Assembly: GCA_001552775.1 (NCBI GenBank) | Contig: KQ959276.1 | Coordinates: 1 to 41,404 of the forward strand | DNA: 41,404 nucleotides | Direction of reading: 5' to 3' | Source of the DNA: Bacteroidales bacterium KA00251 | Lineage (GTDB): Bacteria; Bacteroidota; Bacteroidia; Bacteroidales; Porphyromonadaceae | Translations under genes and position numbers: made by a program | Notes under the pieces: model-generated | Told to the model about the DNA's origin: nothing | Databases searched by the model: none | What the model saw: the letters and a program-made list of their open reading frames with translations, nothing else | Shown here: positions 1 to 7,143 of the stretch, in pieces | How the letters are laid out: each line of letters starts with the position of its first letter | Numbering within the stretch: the first letter of the stretch is position 1

Positions 1-647
1 AGGTCGTTCTTGCCAATTATTGCCATGAATACCCATTAGAGAACCGTTCTAAGGTCATTACTGTAGACACAGAGAAAGATGGAAAGCAACTCGCTTGTGA
101 TAGTCTAAAGGGGACAGAAGGTGCTTATCTATGGAATAAGCTCTTCCTCTGTGAAACACTTATTCAATACCGATCAATGACCTGCCCAGGGAGAGATCTT
201 TGGGAGGATCTTGCTGTCGTCGTACCACTTCTCTACAGAGCCCAGAAAGTCGGCTACTACCCCAAAACCGTATTGCACTATCTACATCACGGAGAAACTC
301 AATATACTGGAGGAGCCAAGCCCAGTCACATAACGATATTAAAATCTATACTCGATGACCTTGACAAAGAGCTAAGTCAAGAGAGGAAGGATAATGCCCT
401 ACATCGAGCTCTCAATAGTGCTCATATTCGTGCTTATCTCGTCTGTTGTAAGCTACCGTATCGTTACTATCAAGCAATTCGCAATTCTGGAATAAAGCCT
501 CAAGATGGAAAGATTCCACCCAGTTTTATGGAATGGAGTAAAAAAGTTATGTACCTACTCGCTTCCAATCGCACTACGAGCTTTTTGGGCTACCTACTAA
601 TCCATGGTGCTGTATGGATGAAACGTCTCCTAAGATATATCGTATAG
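1..647 (+). CDS. Glycosyltransferase family 2 protein, C-terminal part (5' end outside window)
   Basis: The frame is open from base 3 to the stop at 645-647, giving 214 residues with no start codon that must be used, so the gene begins left of the window. The visible part carries WNKLF (about residue 44-48 of the fragment) and a GRDLWEDL stretch (about 63-70), which resemble the acceptor-side region of family 2 glycosyltransferases where an EDL motif often sits near the catalytic base. The nucleotide-sugar-binding half with the DxD motif is not visible. The tail is basic and ends in a hydrophobic stretch (GYLLIHGAVWMKRLLRYIV) that could be amphipathic or membrane-peripheral. Such enzymes build surface polysaccharides; the actual substrate cannot be told. 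It converges on rpsP. Family is fairly sure, specificity unknown. Confidence 0.75.
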   Translation, partial: VVLANYCHEYPLENRSKVITVDTEKDGKQLACDSLKGTEGAYLWNKLFLCETLIQYRSMTCPGRDLWEDLAVVVPLLYRAQKVGYYPKTVLHYLHHGETQYTGGAKPSHITILKSILDDLDKELSQERKDNALHRALNSAHIRAYLVCCKLPYRYYQAIRNSGIKPQDGKIPPSFMEWSKKVMYLLASNRTTSFLGYLLIHGAVWMKRLLRYIV

Positions 648-717
648 GCTGTAATCTATACAGTGAAGATGAGTATAAGATACTCTGTATCAACAGTAAT
701 CCTACGGTGAAACATAC

Positions 718-759
718 TAAAAAAAGCGACCTTATGGGAGATTCCCCACAAGGTCGCTT
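718..759 (-). terminator. Rho-independent terminator of rpsP
   Basis: Bases 724-738 and 745-759 form a 15-bp stem with one A-C mismatch and a 6-base loop. On the minus strand it is followed by a run of T (seven A on the plus strand at 719-725). It lies about 60 bases past the rpsP stop. The plus-strand side lacks a good T run, so it probably serves rpsP rather than the convergent glycosyltransferase gene. Confidence 0.8.
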
Positions 760-820
760 CATTTGTATGTACCGATAGTCCAAGAGGACAATCAGCGTCT
801 TGAAAAAAGCTATTAAAACT

Positions 821-1420
821 TTAGTTTTCTTCTTTTGCTTCTTCCACTTTTTCTGCTACAGGCTCTTCGGTATTTTCTTCAGTAGCAGAAACTTCACTAC
901 TTATAGCGGCAGCTTCTTCTGCAGCCTTAGCAGCCTCAGCTTCTTTCTTAGCCTTTTCTTCTTCGGCAAGTTTTTCAGCTACTTCTGCAGCCTTTGCTTC
1001 GTTTATTTTGCGTTCAGCTTCGAGTCTTTTCTTTTCTTCTTCTCTTAGCTTCGCATCATCTCGAGTTTTGATATCGGAGAGCGATTGTTGCTTCTTAGCT
1101 TTCCATTCTTCAAAGCGTCTGTCTGCTTCAGCCTGATCAAAAGCCCCCTTCTTTACGCCACCTTCAAGGTGCTTACGGAGCAACACACCTTCTCTGCTTA
1201 GGATATTGCGTACTGTATCCGTTGGCTGGGCTCCTGTATTGAGCCAATAAAGAGCTCTATCAAATATTAAATCTATTGTAGCAGGATGGGTATTGGGATT
1301 ATATGTTCCGATCCTTTCAATAAACTTTCCATCTCGTGGAGCCCTGCTGTCTGCGATCACTATTCTGTAAAAGGGATATCCCTTTCTACCATGTCGCTGC
1401 AATCTAATTTTAGTTGCCAT
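821..1420 (-). CDS. rpsP: 30S ribosomal protein S16
   Basis: Small-subunit ribosomal protein S16. The N-terminal half is canonical: it begins [14 protein letters not shown], followed by [27 protein letters not shown], the S16 signature region, up to about residue 85. At 199 residues it is more than twice the length of E. coli S16 (about 82). The extra C-terminal 110 residues are almost entirely Ala, Glu and Lys, including long [10 protein letters not shown]-type runs that should form a charged helix, ending in an acidic tail. Such tails are known in S16 of Bacteroidota. The start is fixed by the conserved N-terminus. No Shine-Dalgarno site is visible. A -7-like TACCTTTG lies upstream and a terminator follows, so it looks monocistronic here. 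Confidence 0.97.
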   Translation of the reverse strand: MATKIRLQRHGRKGYPFYRIVIADSRAPRDGKFIERIGTYNPNTHPATIDLIFDRALYWLNTGAQPTDTVRNILSREGVLLRKHLEGGVKKGAFDQAEADRRFEEWKAKKQQSLSDIKTRDDAKLREEEKKRLEAERKINEAKAAEVAEKLAEEEKAKKEAEAAKAAEEAAAISSEVSATEENTEEPVAEKVEEAKEEN

Positions 1421-1473
1421 TTTTTCTTGTATTCTAAATTCTCTTTATTATTACCTTATCTCGTAAGGCTTTG

Positions 1474-1481
1474 CAAAGGTA
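1474..1481 (-). promoter_or_regulatory. Probable -7 element of the rpsP promoter
   Basis: The minus strand reads TACCTTTG, an exact match to the Bacteroidota TAnnTTTG element, 54-61 bases upstream of the rpsP start codon. No TTTG -33 element is seen at the usual 19-21 base spacing, so the call rests on the -7 match alone. Confidence 0.5.
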
Positions 1482-1531
1482 CAACAAATAAATGGAATAA
1501 AGACATTCGGTAAGGCTAATCTACCTCACTA

Positions 1532-1706
1532 GAGACTGTTGCATAAAGGCGAATCGCTGTGTTGCTTCCGGGATTCGGCTTTGGTCACATACGGAGGTGT
1601 GCTCCCTTCTGACCCAACCCTCTGCGCCTTGCGCTTCATCCTTTCTGCAAGGTCTAGACAATCTTGCGAGCAAGATTGTGAGACTGTTGACTTTTGAAAC
1701 AGTCTC
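1532..1706. mobile_element. MITE-like non-autonomous element, 175 bp
   Basis: The ends are imperfect terminal inverted repeats: GAGACTGTTGCATAAA at the left, and GAGACTGTTTCAAAAG when the right end is read on the minus strand (13 of the first 16 bases match). The element is flanked by a direct CACTA repeat (1527-1531 and 1707-1711), as expected for a 5-bp target duplication. No transposase can be encoded. A perfect palindrome, ACAATCTTGC-GA-GCAAGATTGT, sits at 1658-1679. A 62-codon minus-strand frame spans the element, but it runs into both inverted repeats and is not likely to be a gene. The parent IS family is not identified; ends of this general type occur in IS5-like elements, which is only a suggestion. 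Confidence 0.75.
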
Positions 1707-1765
1707 CACTAAAAGAATCTTATTCCTCTTACGGATACTAATTCACAAAAGTGAGTATTCGTAGT

Positions 1766-1798
1766 AAAAAAGCCTTGAGAGGATTCTCTCAAGGCTTT
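1766..1798 (-). terminator. Rho-independent terminator after hutH
   Basis: A perfect 13-bp stem (1769-1781 with 1786-1798) and GATT loop, followed on the minus strand by a T run (A run at 1766-1771). It lies about 95 bases past the hutH stop and probably ends the histidine-degradation transcript. A weaker inverted repeat at 1730-1763 lies just beyond it. Confidence 0.85.
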
Positions 1799-1892
1799 AG
1801 TATAGGATATTACTCATCAAGCAATCACTTCCATAAGGCAACTAACGTGTATAGCAATAGCTATCTGTTGCTACTTTATGGAAAGCTATGAA

Positions 1893-3392
1893 TTACTTAA
1901 AATCATAGTGCAGTACAAAGTCTAGCGAGGCTTCAATCTGCTTGTACATTACCACATCCTCTTCTACTTTTGGCACCTTAGTACGATATGCTTTCATCAT
2001 ATCTTCAAGATAAGGAGAAGTCTTCAATGGACGACGGAATTCTAAGGCCTGAGCTGCATTAAGTAGCTCAATAGCAAATATTCTTTCAAGGTTGTCAATA
2101 ATAGGCAGAAGCTTAGTAGCAGCATTAGCCCCCATTGACACATGGTCTTCTTGTCCATTGCTGGATACGATACTATCACTTGCGGCAGAGAAACAGTACA
2201 TTTTATTTTTGCTAACCATAGAGGCTGCCGCATACTGAGGAATCATAAAGCCACTATTAAGCCCAGGATTAGCGACAAGGAACTCGGGAAGCCCTCTAAG
2301 TCCAAGGATAAGTTGAGCTACACGACGCTCAGAGATGTTGCCAAGCTCAGCAAGAGCTATTGCAAAAAAGTCATAAGTAATCGCAAGAGGCTGCCCGTGG
2401 AAGTTTCCTCCACTAACGACTAGATCATCTTCAGGGAATACGGTAGGATTATCTGTTACAGAGTTGATCTCTATTTCTACTACCTTCTTAGCATAGTCAA
2501 AGGCATCTCTACTTGCTCCGTGTACTTGCGGTACGCAACGGAAACTGTAGGGGTCTTGTACTTGCTCCTTAGGTTGCTGTTGTAGTTCACTTCCTTCTAA
2601 AAGCTGACGAAGGTGCCTTGCTACAGTAAGCTGTCCCTTGTGGGGGCGAATCGTATGAAGTTGGTCTGAGAAAGGTGCAGTAAGTCCATAGAAAGCATCC
2701 AAGGAAAGAGCTGCCAAGTTGTCTGCAACGGTTGCAAGTCTCTTTGCTTTTATCAAAGCATACACTCCATGAGAACTCATAAACTGAGTACCATTGAGGA
2801 GAGCTAGTCCTTCCTTGCTTCTTAGCTTAATAGTTTCAAGTCCTAATTCATTAAAGACTTCCTTAGCACATCTCTTTTCCCCTTTGTAGCGTACCTCTCC
2901 TTCTCCGATAAGGGGAAGGAATAGGTTGGCTAATGGAGCTAAGTCTCCACTTGCACCGAGGCTTCCTCTATCGTATACAATAGGCAAGACATCGTGGTTG
3001 AGCATGTCGAGAATACGCTCTACTGTAGCAACTTGTACGCCACTATGACCATATTGAAGGGCATGTGCTTTGAGTAAAAGCATTAGCCTAATGATATCTG
3101 GCTTTACTTCTTCACCAGTGCTACAAGAGTGACTCTTAACGAGGTTTTCTTGGAGAGTGGTTAGTTGCTCTGCACTTACAGAGTGTTTCCAAAGACTTCC
3201 AAAGCCTGTAGTTACTCCATAGATAGGTTTTTGAGCGCTGCCTAGCTTACTGTCGAGAAAATCGCGACAGTGCTGGATTCTTTGCTTTGCCTCCTCTGTA
3301 ATTTTTAGCAGGGGTCTATGGAGAAGATAATCTTCACAACTTTCAATTGTCAGTTGTTCGTTCCCTATGTAAAAATCCTTTTCCTTTGCCAT
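1893..3392 (-). CDS. hutH: Histidine ammonia-lyase
   Basis: Converts L-histidine to trans-urocanate and ammonia in the cytoplasm, the first step of histidine degradation. At 499 residues it has the usual family length. The motif GSLGASGDLAPL holds the Ala147-Ser148-Gly149 triad that cyclises into the MIO electrophile, and GVTTGFGSL (about 59-67) is the conserved N-terminal loop carrying the catalytic Tyr (Tyr58). QEDHVSMG and NSVTDNPTV match conserved active-site segments of the aromatic ammonia-lyase family. It is the last gene of a minus-strand cluster, 13 bases after fchA, and is followed by a terminator. No urocanase gene accompanies it. Start chosen at ATG 3392, which gives the expected N-terminus. 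Confidence 0.97.
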   Translation of the reverse strand: MAKEKDFYIGNEQLTIESCEDYLLHRPLLKITEEAKQRIQHCRDFLDSKLGSAQKPIYGVTTGFGSLWKHSVSAEQLTTLQENLVKSHSCSTGEEVKPDIIRLMLLLKAHALQYGHSGVQVATVERILDMLNHDVLPIVYDRGSLGASGDLAPLANLFLPLIGEGEVRYKGEKRCAKEVFNELGLETIKLRSKEGLALLNGTQFMSSHGVYALIKAKRLATVADNLAALSLDAFYGLTAPFSDQLHTIRPHKGQLTVARHLRQLLEGSELQQQPKEQVQDPYSFRCVPQVHGASRDAFDYAKKVVEIEINSVTDNPTVFPEDDLVVSGGNFHGQPLAITYDFFAIALAELGNISERRVAQLILGLRGLPEFLVANPGLNSGFMIPQYAAASMVSKNKMYCFSAASDSIVSSNGQEDHVSMGANAATKLLPIIDNLERIFAIELLNAAQALEFRRPLKTSPYLEDMMKAYRTKVPKVEEDVVMYKQIEASLDFVLHYDFK

Positions 3393-3405
3393 TATAGTGT
3401 TAGTA

Positions 3406-4032
3406 TTACTTACAAGCTTCTTTGGTTACCTCAATAGCATGCTTTTCCTTCGCAATCACCTCTGCCTCGAGTAGATCAGCCTCTTCTGTCATACGAGCAA
3501 CAAAGTCTGCATCTTTGATAGAAGTGAGATTGATACGAACATTAAACAAAGCACCTACGACAGCCACCTTAGCACACATCATAGCTACGCAACCATCTGT
3601 AATAGCATTTTGATTGCCTTTTATGATAACGGCTTCTATCAATGGGAGTAGCTTAGATACTCTTCGTGCTACCTCCATAGGCACTTCCGCAGCATACTTA
3701 GTGTTTTTTTGTATTTCTGCACTGCGGTGAGCCTTTTCCTCTTCTGTATCCTTAGGAAGTTTGAAAGCAGCAAACACGCGATTGTAAGCCTCGCTATCTT
3801 TATCCACATCAATTACCAATTCACTTTGTAGCTTTGCTACTTCGCAAGCGATGGTCTTCATTTCATCTTCCACTTCAGCATATTTTTTTCTACCGATAGT
3901 AAGGTTAGCAACCATTTCGGTAAGAGCAGCTGCAATAGAGCCATTAAGAGCGGAGATACTTCCTCCTCCTGGTACAGGAGCGTCCCCAGCAGTTTCCGCA
4001 AGGAATCCTTTGATTGTCTTGTCAGTAAGCAT
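3406..4032 (-). CDS. fchA: Formiminotetrahydrofolate cyclodeaminase / methenyl-THF cyclohydrolase family protein
   Basis: A 208-residue protein of the FTCD C-terminal (cyclodeaminase) family. The glycine-rich start of the fold is clear (APVPGGGSISALNGSIAAALTEMVANLT, about residues 18-45), as is the helical C-terminal half. In this context it probably deaminates 5-formimino-THF, the product of FtcD, to 5,10-methenyl-THF plus ammonia. In mammals the same two activities are fused in one protein; here ftcD and this gene are separate. It starts 8 bases after the hutI stop and is followed closely by hutH, so the three are surely co-transcribed. A plain cyclohydrolase role is the alternative. Confidence 0.9.
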   Translation of the reverse strand: MLTDKTIKGFLAETAGDAPVPGGGSISALNGSIAAALTEMVANLTIGRKKYAEVEDEMKTIACEVAKLQSELVIDVDKDSEAYNRVFAAFKLPKDTEEEKAHRSAEIQKNTKYAAEVPMEVARRVSKLLPLIEAVIIKGNQNAITDGCVAMMCAKVAVVGALFNVRINLTSIKDADFVARMTEEADLLEAEVIAKEKHAIEVTKEACK

Positions 4033-4040
4033 ACTTATTT

Positions 4041-5312
4041 TTAAAGCGTTAGTATTGTTTGATTATTGTATTCTACCCCTCCAATGACAGTAGAGGCAAC
4101 GAGATTCATGCCAAAGTGATAAGATAGGAATTTGTAGCTTGGATAACCAAGAACTACAAGGTCACCGGCTTTTCCCACTTCTAGACTACCTATTTGGCTC
4201 GCTCTGTCAAGAGCAGCAGCCCCATTAAGTGTGAGAGCAGTTAGAGTTTCTTCTGCAGTCATGCCCATATAGATGGTAGCAAGAGCATAAAGCAAAGGAA
4301 TAGAAGCTGAAAAACAGCTCCCAGGATTGAGGTCACTTGCAAGAGCTACTGCACATCCTTGGTCTATCATCTTACGAGCAGGTGCATAATTTGCTTTCAA
4401 ACTAAAAGCTGTACAGGGAAGCAATGTAGCTACTGTATTCTTTTCTGCTAGATTTTTTATGCCTTGATCTGAGATCATCAAAAGGTGATCAGCTGAGATG
4501 CAACCAAGCTCGGCAGCAAGTTCAGCCCCACCAAAGGCAACGATTTCATCCGCATGCATTTTCAACTTGAAGCCCATTTCTTTGGCTGCAGTCAGTAATG
4601 CTCTAGTTTCCTCATGATTGAAAACTCCTTTTTCTGTAAAGATATCGCATGCTTCTGCCAAATTCTCACTCTTCACACGAGGAAGCATATCTTTTATGAT
4701 ATGCTGTATAAAATCCATTGAGCGCCCTTTATACTCGGGTGGGGTATCATGAGCAGCCATAAAGGTAGAAAAGAGTCTTACGGGTTGTAGCTCCTTAAGC
4801 CTTTGAGTAGTACGAAGCTGCCTAAGCTCGGTATTGAGTTCCATGCCATAACCACTTTTAGCCTCTGCTGTGGTTACTCCCATTGCTAGCATAGCCTTGA
4901 GGTGTTGGAGAGCAGGCAATAGCAGCTCTTCTTCGGATGCTTTACGAGTACTATTCATGGTTTTGGCTATTCCACCGCCACGCTCCATAATACTCATGTA
5001 GCTATCCCCACGAAGTCGCCATTGAAATTCGTCCTCTCTATAGGAAGCAAAAACAAGATGCGTATGGCTATCTACGAAACCTGGTAATACGGCGTTACCT
5101 TTGGCGTCAAGTTTACGACAACCTTTAGTGAGTGCTTCATCAAGTTCCTTCTGAGGTCCTACAAATACGATTTTTCCCTCATGGATTACTACCGCAGCTC
5201 CCTCTATAATTCGCAAGTTGCCCATAGCTTCAGCTCCTTTTCTAGCGGAGTTTCCTATCGGTGTGGCAAGCTGTCCTATATTATAGACATAAAGATTCGC
5301 TCTATTTTCCAT
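4041..5312 (-). CDS. hutI: Imidazolonepropionase
   Basis: Hydrolyses 4-imidazolone-5-propionate to N-formimino-L-glutamate. The 423-residue protein has the amidohydrolase metal motif GFVDSHTHLVF (His83 and His85), then KMHADEI (a metal His), a late SADHLLM histidine and ASDLNPGSC with the conserved metal-site aspartate. Length and motif order fit the HutI family. It lies between ftcD (upstream, 95 bases, with a strong hairpin in the gap) and fchA (8 bases). Its substrate needs urocanase (HutU), which is not in this window. Confidence 0.96.
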   Translation of the reverse strand: MENRANLYVYNIGQLATPIGNSARKGAEAMGNLRIIEGAAVVIHEGKIVFVGPQKELDEALTKGCRKLDAKGNAVLPGFVDSHTHLVFASYREDEFQWRLRGDSYMSIMERGGGIAKTMNSTRKASEEELLLPALQHLKAMLAMGVTTAEAKSGYGMELNTELRQLRTTQRLKELQPVRLFSTFMAAHDTPPEYKGRSMDFIQHIIKDMLPRVKSENLAEACDIFTEKGVFNHEETRALLTAAKEMGFKLKMHADEIVAFGGAELAAELGCISADHLLMISDQGIKNLAEKNTVATLLPCTAFSLKANYAPARKMIDQGCAVALASDLNPGSCFSASIPLLYALATIYMGMTAEETLTALTLNGAAALDRASQIGSLEVGKAGDLVVLGYPSYKFLSYHFGMNLVASTVIGGVEYNNQTILTL

Positions 5313-5347
5313 CCTTTACAGTTGTATCTATCTCGCTCTTTTCTTTT

Positions 5348-5386
5348 ACAAACACAGCCTCCTCCATCTAAGGAGGCTGTGTTTGT
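5348..5386 (-). other. Strong intercistronic hairpin between ftcD and hutI
   Basis: Bases 5348-5363 and 5371-5386 form a perfect 16-bp stem with a 7-base loop. Neither strand has a T run after the stem, so it is not a canonical terminator. In this position it could stabilise the upstream mRNA end or set the ratio of ftcD to hutI, or terminate by another route. Confidence 0.7.
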
Positions 5387-5407
5387 CTTAAGGGTTGAGT
5401 AGTACTA

Positions 5408-6313
5408 CTACTCCATCATACGGCTTTCGAGAACTTGATCCATAGAGAAGTTTTCGATGCCTAGATAATATTCTGCACAGTCTATAAGAGCAGCCATCGG
5501 CACAAGTCCGATCACTTCACTACCAACTATTTCCACGCCATAGCGACGAGCTTCCATACGTACCATTTCATGGGCACGATAAACGGCTGTTTTTGTAAAG
5601 TCAGTGAGGTTCATAGATACTTGCACAATATGACGATCTGTAAGATCCACACCCATAGCCTTTACAAAGCGAAGTCCACCACCTATATGGCGCACTTTTT
5701 TTGCTATAGCATCAGCAATAGAAAGGTCGGAAGTATTCAAATTCACATTATAGGCAACTAGAGGCATACGTGCACCTATAGCGACCACACCGGCTGTTGG
5801 ATGAATATCTGCGGGACCAAAGTCGGGCTTCCATTCTGGTTCATGAATTTTTTCTGCCATCCCTTCAAATTGGCCTTTACGTATCTTAGCCAAGTTTTCA
5901 CGATGAGGGGCAGAAGCCGACTTTTCATAAAGGAATACTGGCACATTGTAGCGTTTTGCAACTTCTTCTGCCACTTCCTTAGAAAGAGCAATTGCTTCAT
6001 CCATATCCATATTTCGGATAGGGATAAAGGGTACAACATCCACGGCACCCATGCGGGGGTGTTGTCCTTCGTGCTTAGTCATATCAATAAGATCTACAGC
6101 GATACCAAACGCTTCAAGCATAGATTCCTTTACAGCTTCTGGTTCACCAACTATCGTTACGACAAGACGATTGTGGTCTTCATCATTGCTATAATTGAGA
6201 AGTTTTACACCTTCGCGAGTGCGAAAAGGATTGACAATTTTCTCGATTTTTGTTTTGTCTCGCCCTTCACTAAAGTTGGGCACACATTGTACGATTTTTT
6301 TTACTGTAGCCAT
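5408..6313 (-). CDS. ftcD: Glutamate formiminotransferase
   Basis: Transfers the formimino group of N-formiminoglutamate to tetrahydrofolate, releasing glutamate. The 301-residue protein starts with QCVPNFSEGRD (about 10-20), the signature of the formiminotransferase N-terminal subdomain, and continues with the HEGQHPRMGAVDVVPFIP segment and a C-terminal subdomain (NLTDFTKTAVYRAHEMV). It is a stand-alone transferase without a cyclodeaminase domain; that role is filled by the separate fchA gene. It is the first gene of the cluster, with a -7-like TATCTTTG element about 83-90 bases upstream. Confidence 0.96.
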   Translation of the reverse strand: MATVKKIVQCVPNFSEGRDKTKIEKIVNPFRTREGVKLLNYSNDEDHNRLVVTIVGEPEAVKESMLEAFGIAVDLIDMTKHEGQHPRMGAVDVVPFIPIRNMDMDEAIALSKEVAEEVAKRYNVPVFLYEKSASAPHRENLAKIRKGQFEGMAEKIHEPEWKPDFGPADIHPTAGVVAIGARMPLVAYNVNLNTSDLSIADAIAKKVRHIGGGLRFVKAMGVDLTDRHIVQVSMNLTDFTKTAVYRAHEMVRMEARRYGVEIVGSEVIGLVPMAALIDCAEYYLGIENFSMDQVLESRMME

Positions 6314-6395
6314 ATGGACTGTTTTATTAGTTTAGTCTGCATTACGAAACGGGTACCGCTTTCACAATGGAATATTCAAGCGACTACCGCTCCTG

Positions 6396-6403
6396 CAAAG
6401 ATA
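6396..6403 (-). promoter_or_regulatory. Probable -7 element for the ftcD-hutI-fchA-hutH transcript
   Basis: The minus strand reads TATCTTTG, matching TAnnTTTG, 83-90 bases upstream of the ftcD start. No clear TTTG -33 element is found at 19-21 bases. The rest of the 6314-6636 gap holds A-rich sequence and the terminator at 6546-6577, with no gene seen. Confidence 0.45.
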
Positions 6404-6545
6404 CATATTTTGCGTGACTCTTAGGCAGATCTTTAAACGCCACTTTAAATTGAGACACACCTCGTCTTTGTATAAAAAAAAACACGAGACTTTACTCAAG
6501 AGTTCTTGTACTATTAAGTAATTCTTCTTACCCTCCTAAACGAAA

Positions 6546-6577
6546 AGTACTGAAGCTGGGAAAGAGTCTTCAGTACT
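6546..6577 (-). terminator. Probable terminator after the phosphodiesterase gene
   Basis: AGTACTGAAG (6546-6555) pairs with CTTCAGTACT (6568-6577) across a 12-base loop. On the minus strand a short TTTT follows, and on the plus strand a T-rich stretch follows. The position, 60 bases after the stop at 6637, fits termination of the minus-strand run above it. Confidence 0.6.
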
Positions 6578-6636
6578 ATTTTATTTTGTTTTGAGAGGAT
6601 TTAAAGTTCTTTGATCATGGAGGGGTCTCTATATCA

Positions 6637-7143
6637 CTAGCGGGATAGCTCTATCACATTAAGATCTTTAATTGCCTTGCCGTCCACAGAAAAGGTGACT
6701 AATGTACGTACCGTTTGCCACCCTTGGAGTCCAGCAGCTCCAGGATTGATATGAAGAAGTTGAAATCGTTTATCAGACATCACTTTGAGAATGTGGCTAT
6801 GTCCAGAAATAAATAGTTTATAGGGAGTTCCTTTTCTTTCTGCCTCAAGGAGTTTTTTTGTAACTAATGCCTCATACCGTCCTGGATACCCCCCAATGTG
6901 GGTCATCATTACTGGCAAATCTTCAATATTAAACTCTGCTACTTGTGGAAATTTTTGCCTAATCTCAATGCCATCTATATTGCCATATACCGCATATAAA
7001 GGAGCAATATCCTCCAATCGTTCGGTAAGCAAGATCGATCCTATATCTCCTGCATGGAGAATAAGGTCACACTCTCGGAAATAGTATGCATACTTTTCGT
7101 CCCAATATCCGTGAGTATCACTTAGCAATCCTACACGAGTCAT
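6637..7143 (-). CDS. YfcE/MJ0936-type metallophosphoesterase
   Basis: A 168-residue calcineurin-like phosphoesterase. The dimetal motifs appear in order: SDTHG (8-12), HAGDIG (30-35), GNID (54-57), a mid-protein His (MTHIGGYPG) and GHSH (about 119-122). Length and motif spacing fit the small YfcE/MJ0936 cytoplasmic phosphodiesterase family, whose members cleave phosphodiester test substrates; the physiological substrate is generally unknown. Its ATG overlaps the TGA of the upstream lipoprotein gene (ATGA, 7140-7143), so the two are probably translationally coupled although one product is exported and the other cytoplasmic. Confidence 0.88.
   Translation of the reverse strand: MTRVGLLSDTHGYWDEKYAYYFRECDLILHAGDIGSILLTERLEDIAPLYAVYGNIDGIEIRQKFPQVAEFNIEDLPVMMTHIGGYPGRYEALVTKKLLEAERKGTPYKLFISGHSHILKVMSDKRFQLLHINPGAAGLQGWQTVRTLVTFSVDGKAIKDLNVIELSR

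Noticed and set aside
1521-1709. 62-codon minus-strand frame
   Set aside because: It spans the MITE-like element from end to end, including both inverted repeats, so it is a by-product of the element.
5801-6424. 207-codon frame opposite ftcD
   Set aside because: Antisense shadow of a clear ftcD gene; Phe/His/Cys-rich composition and no domain.
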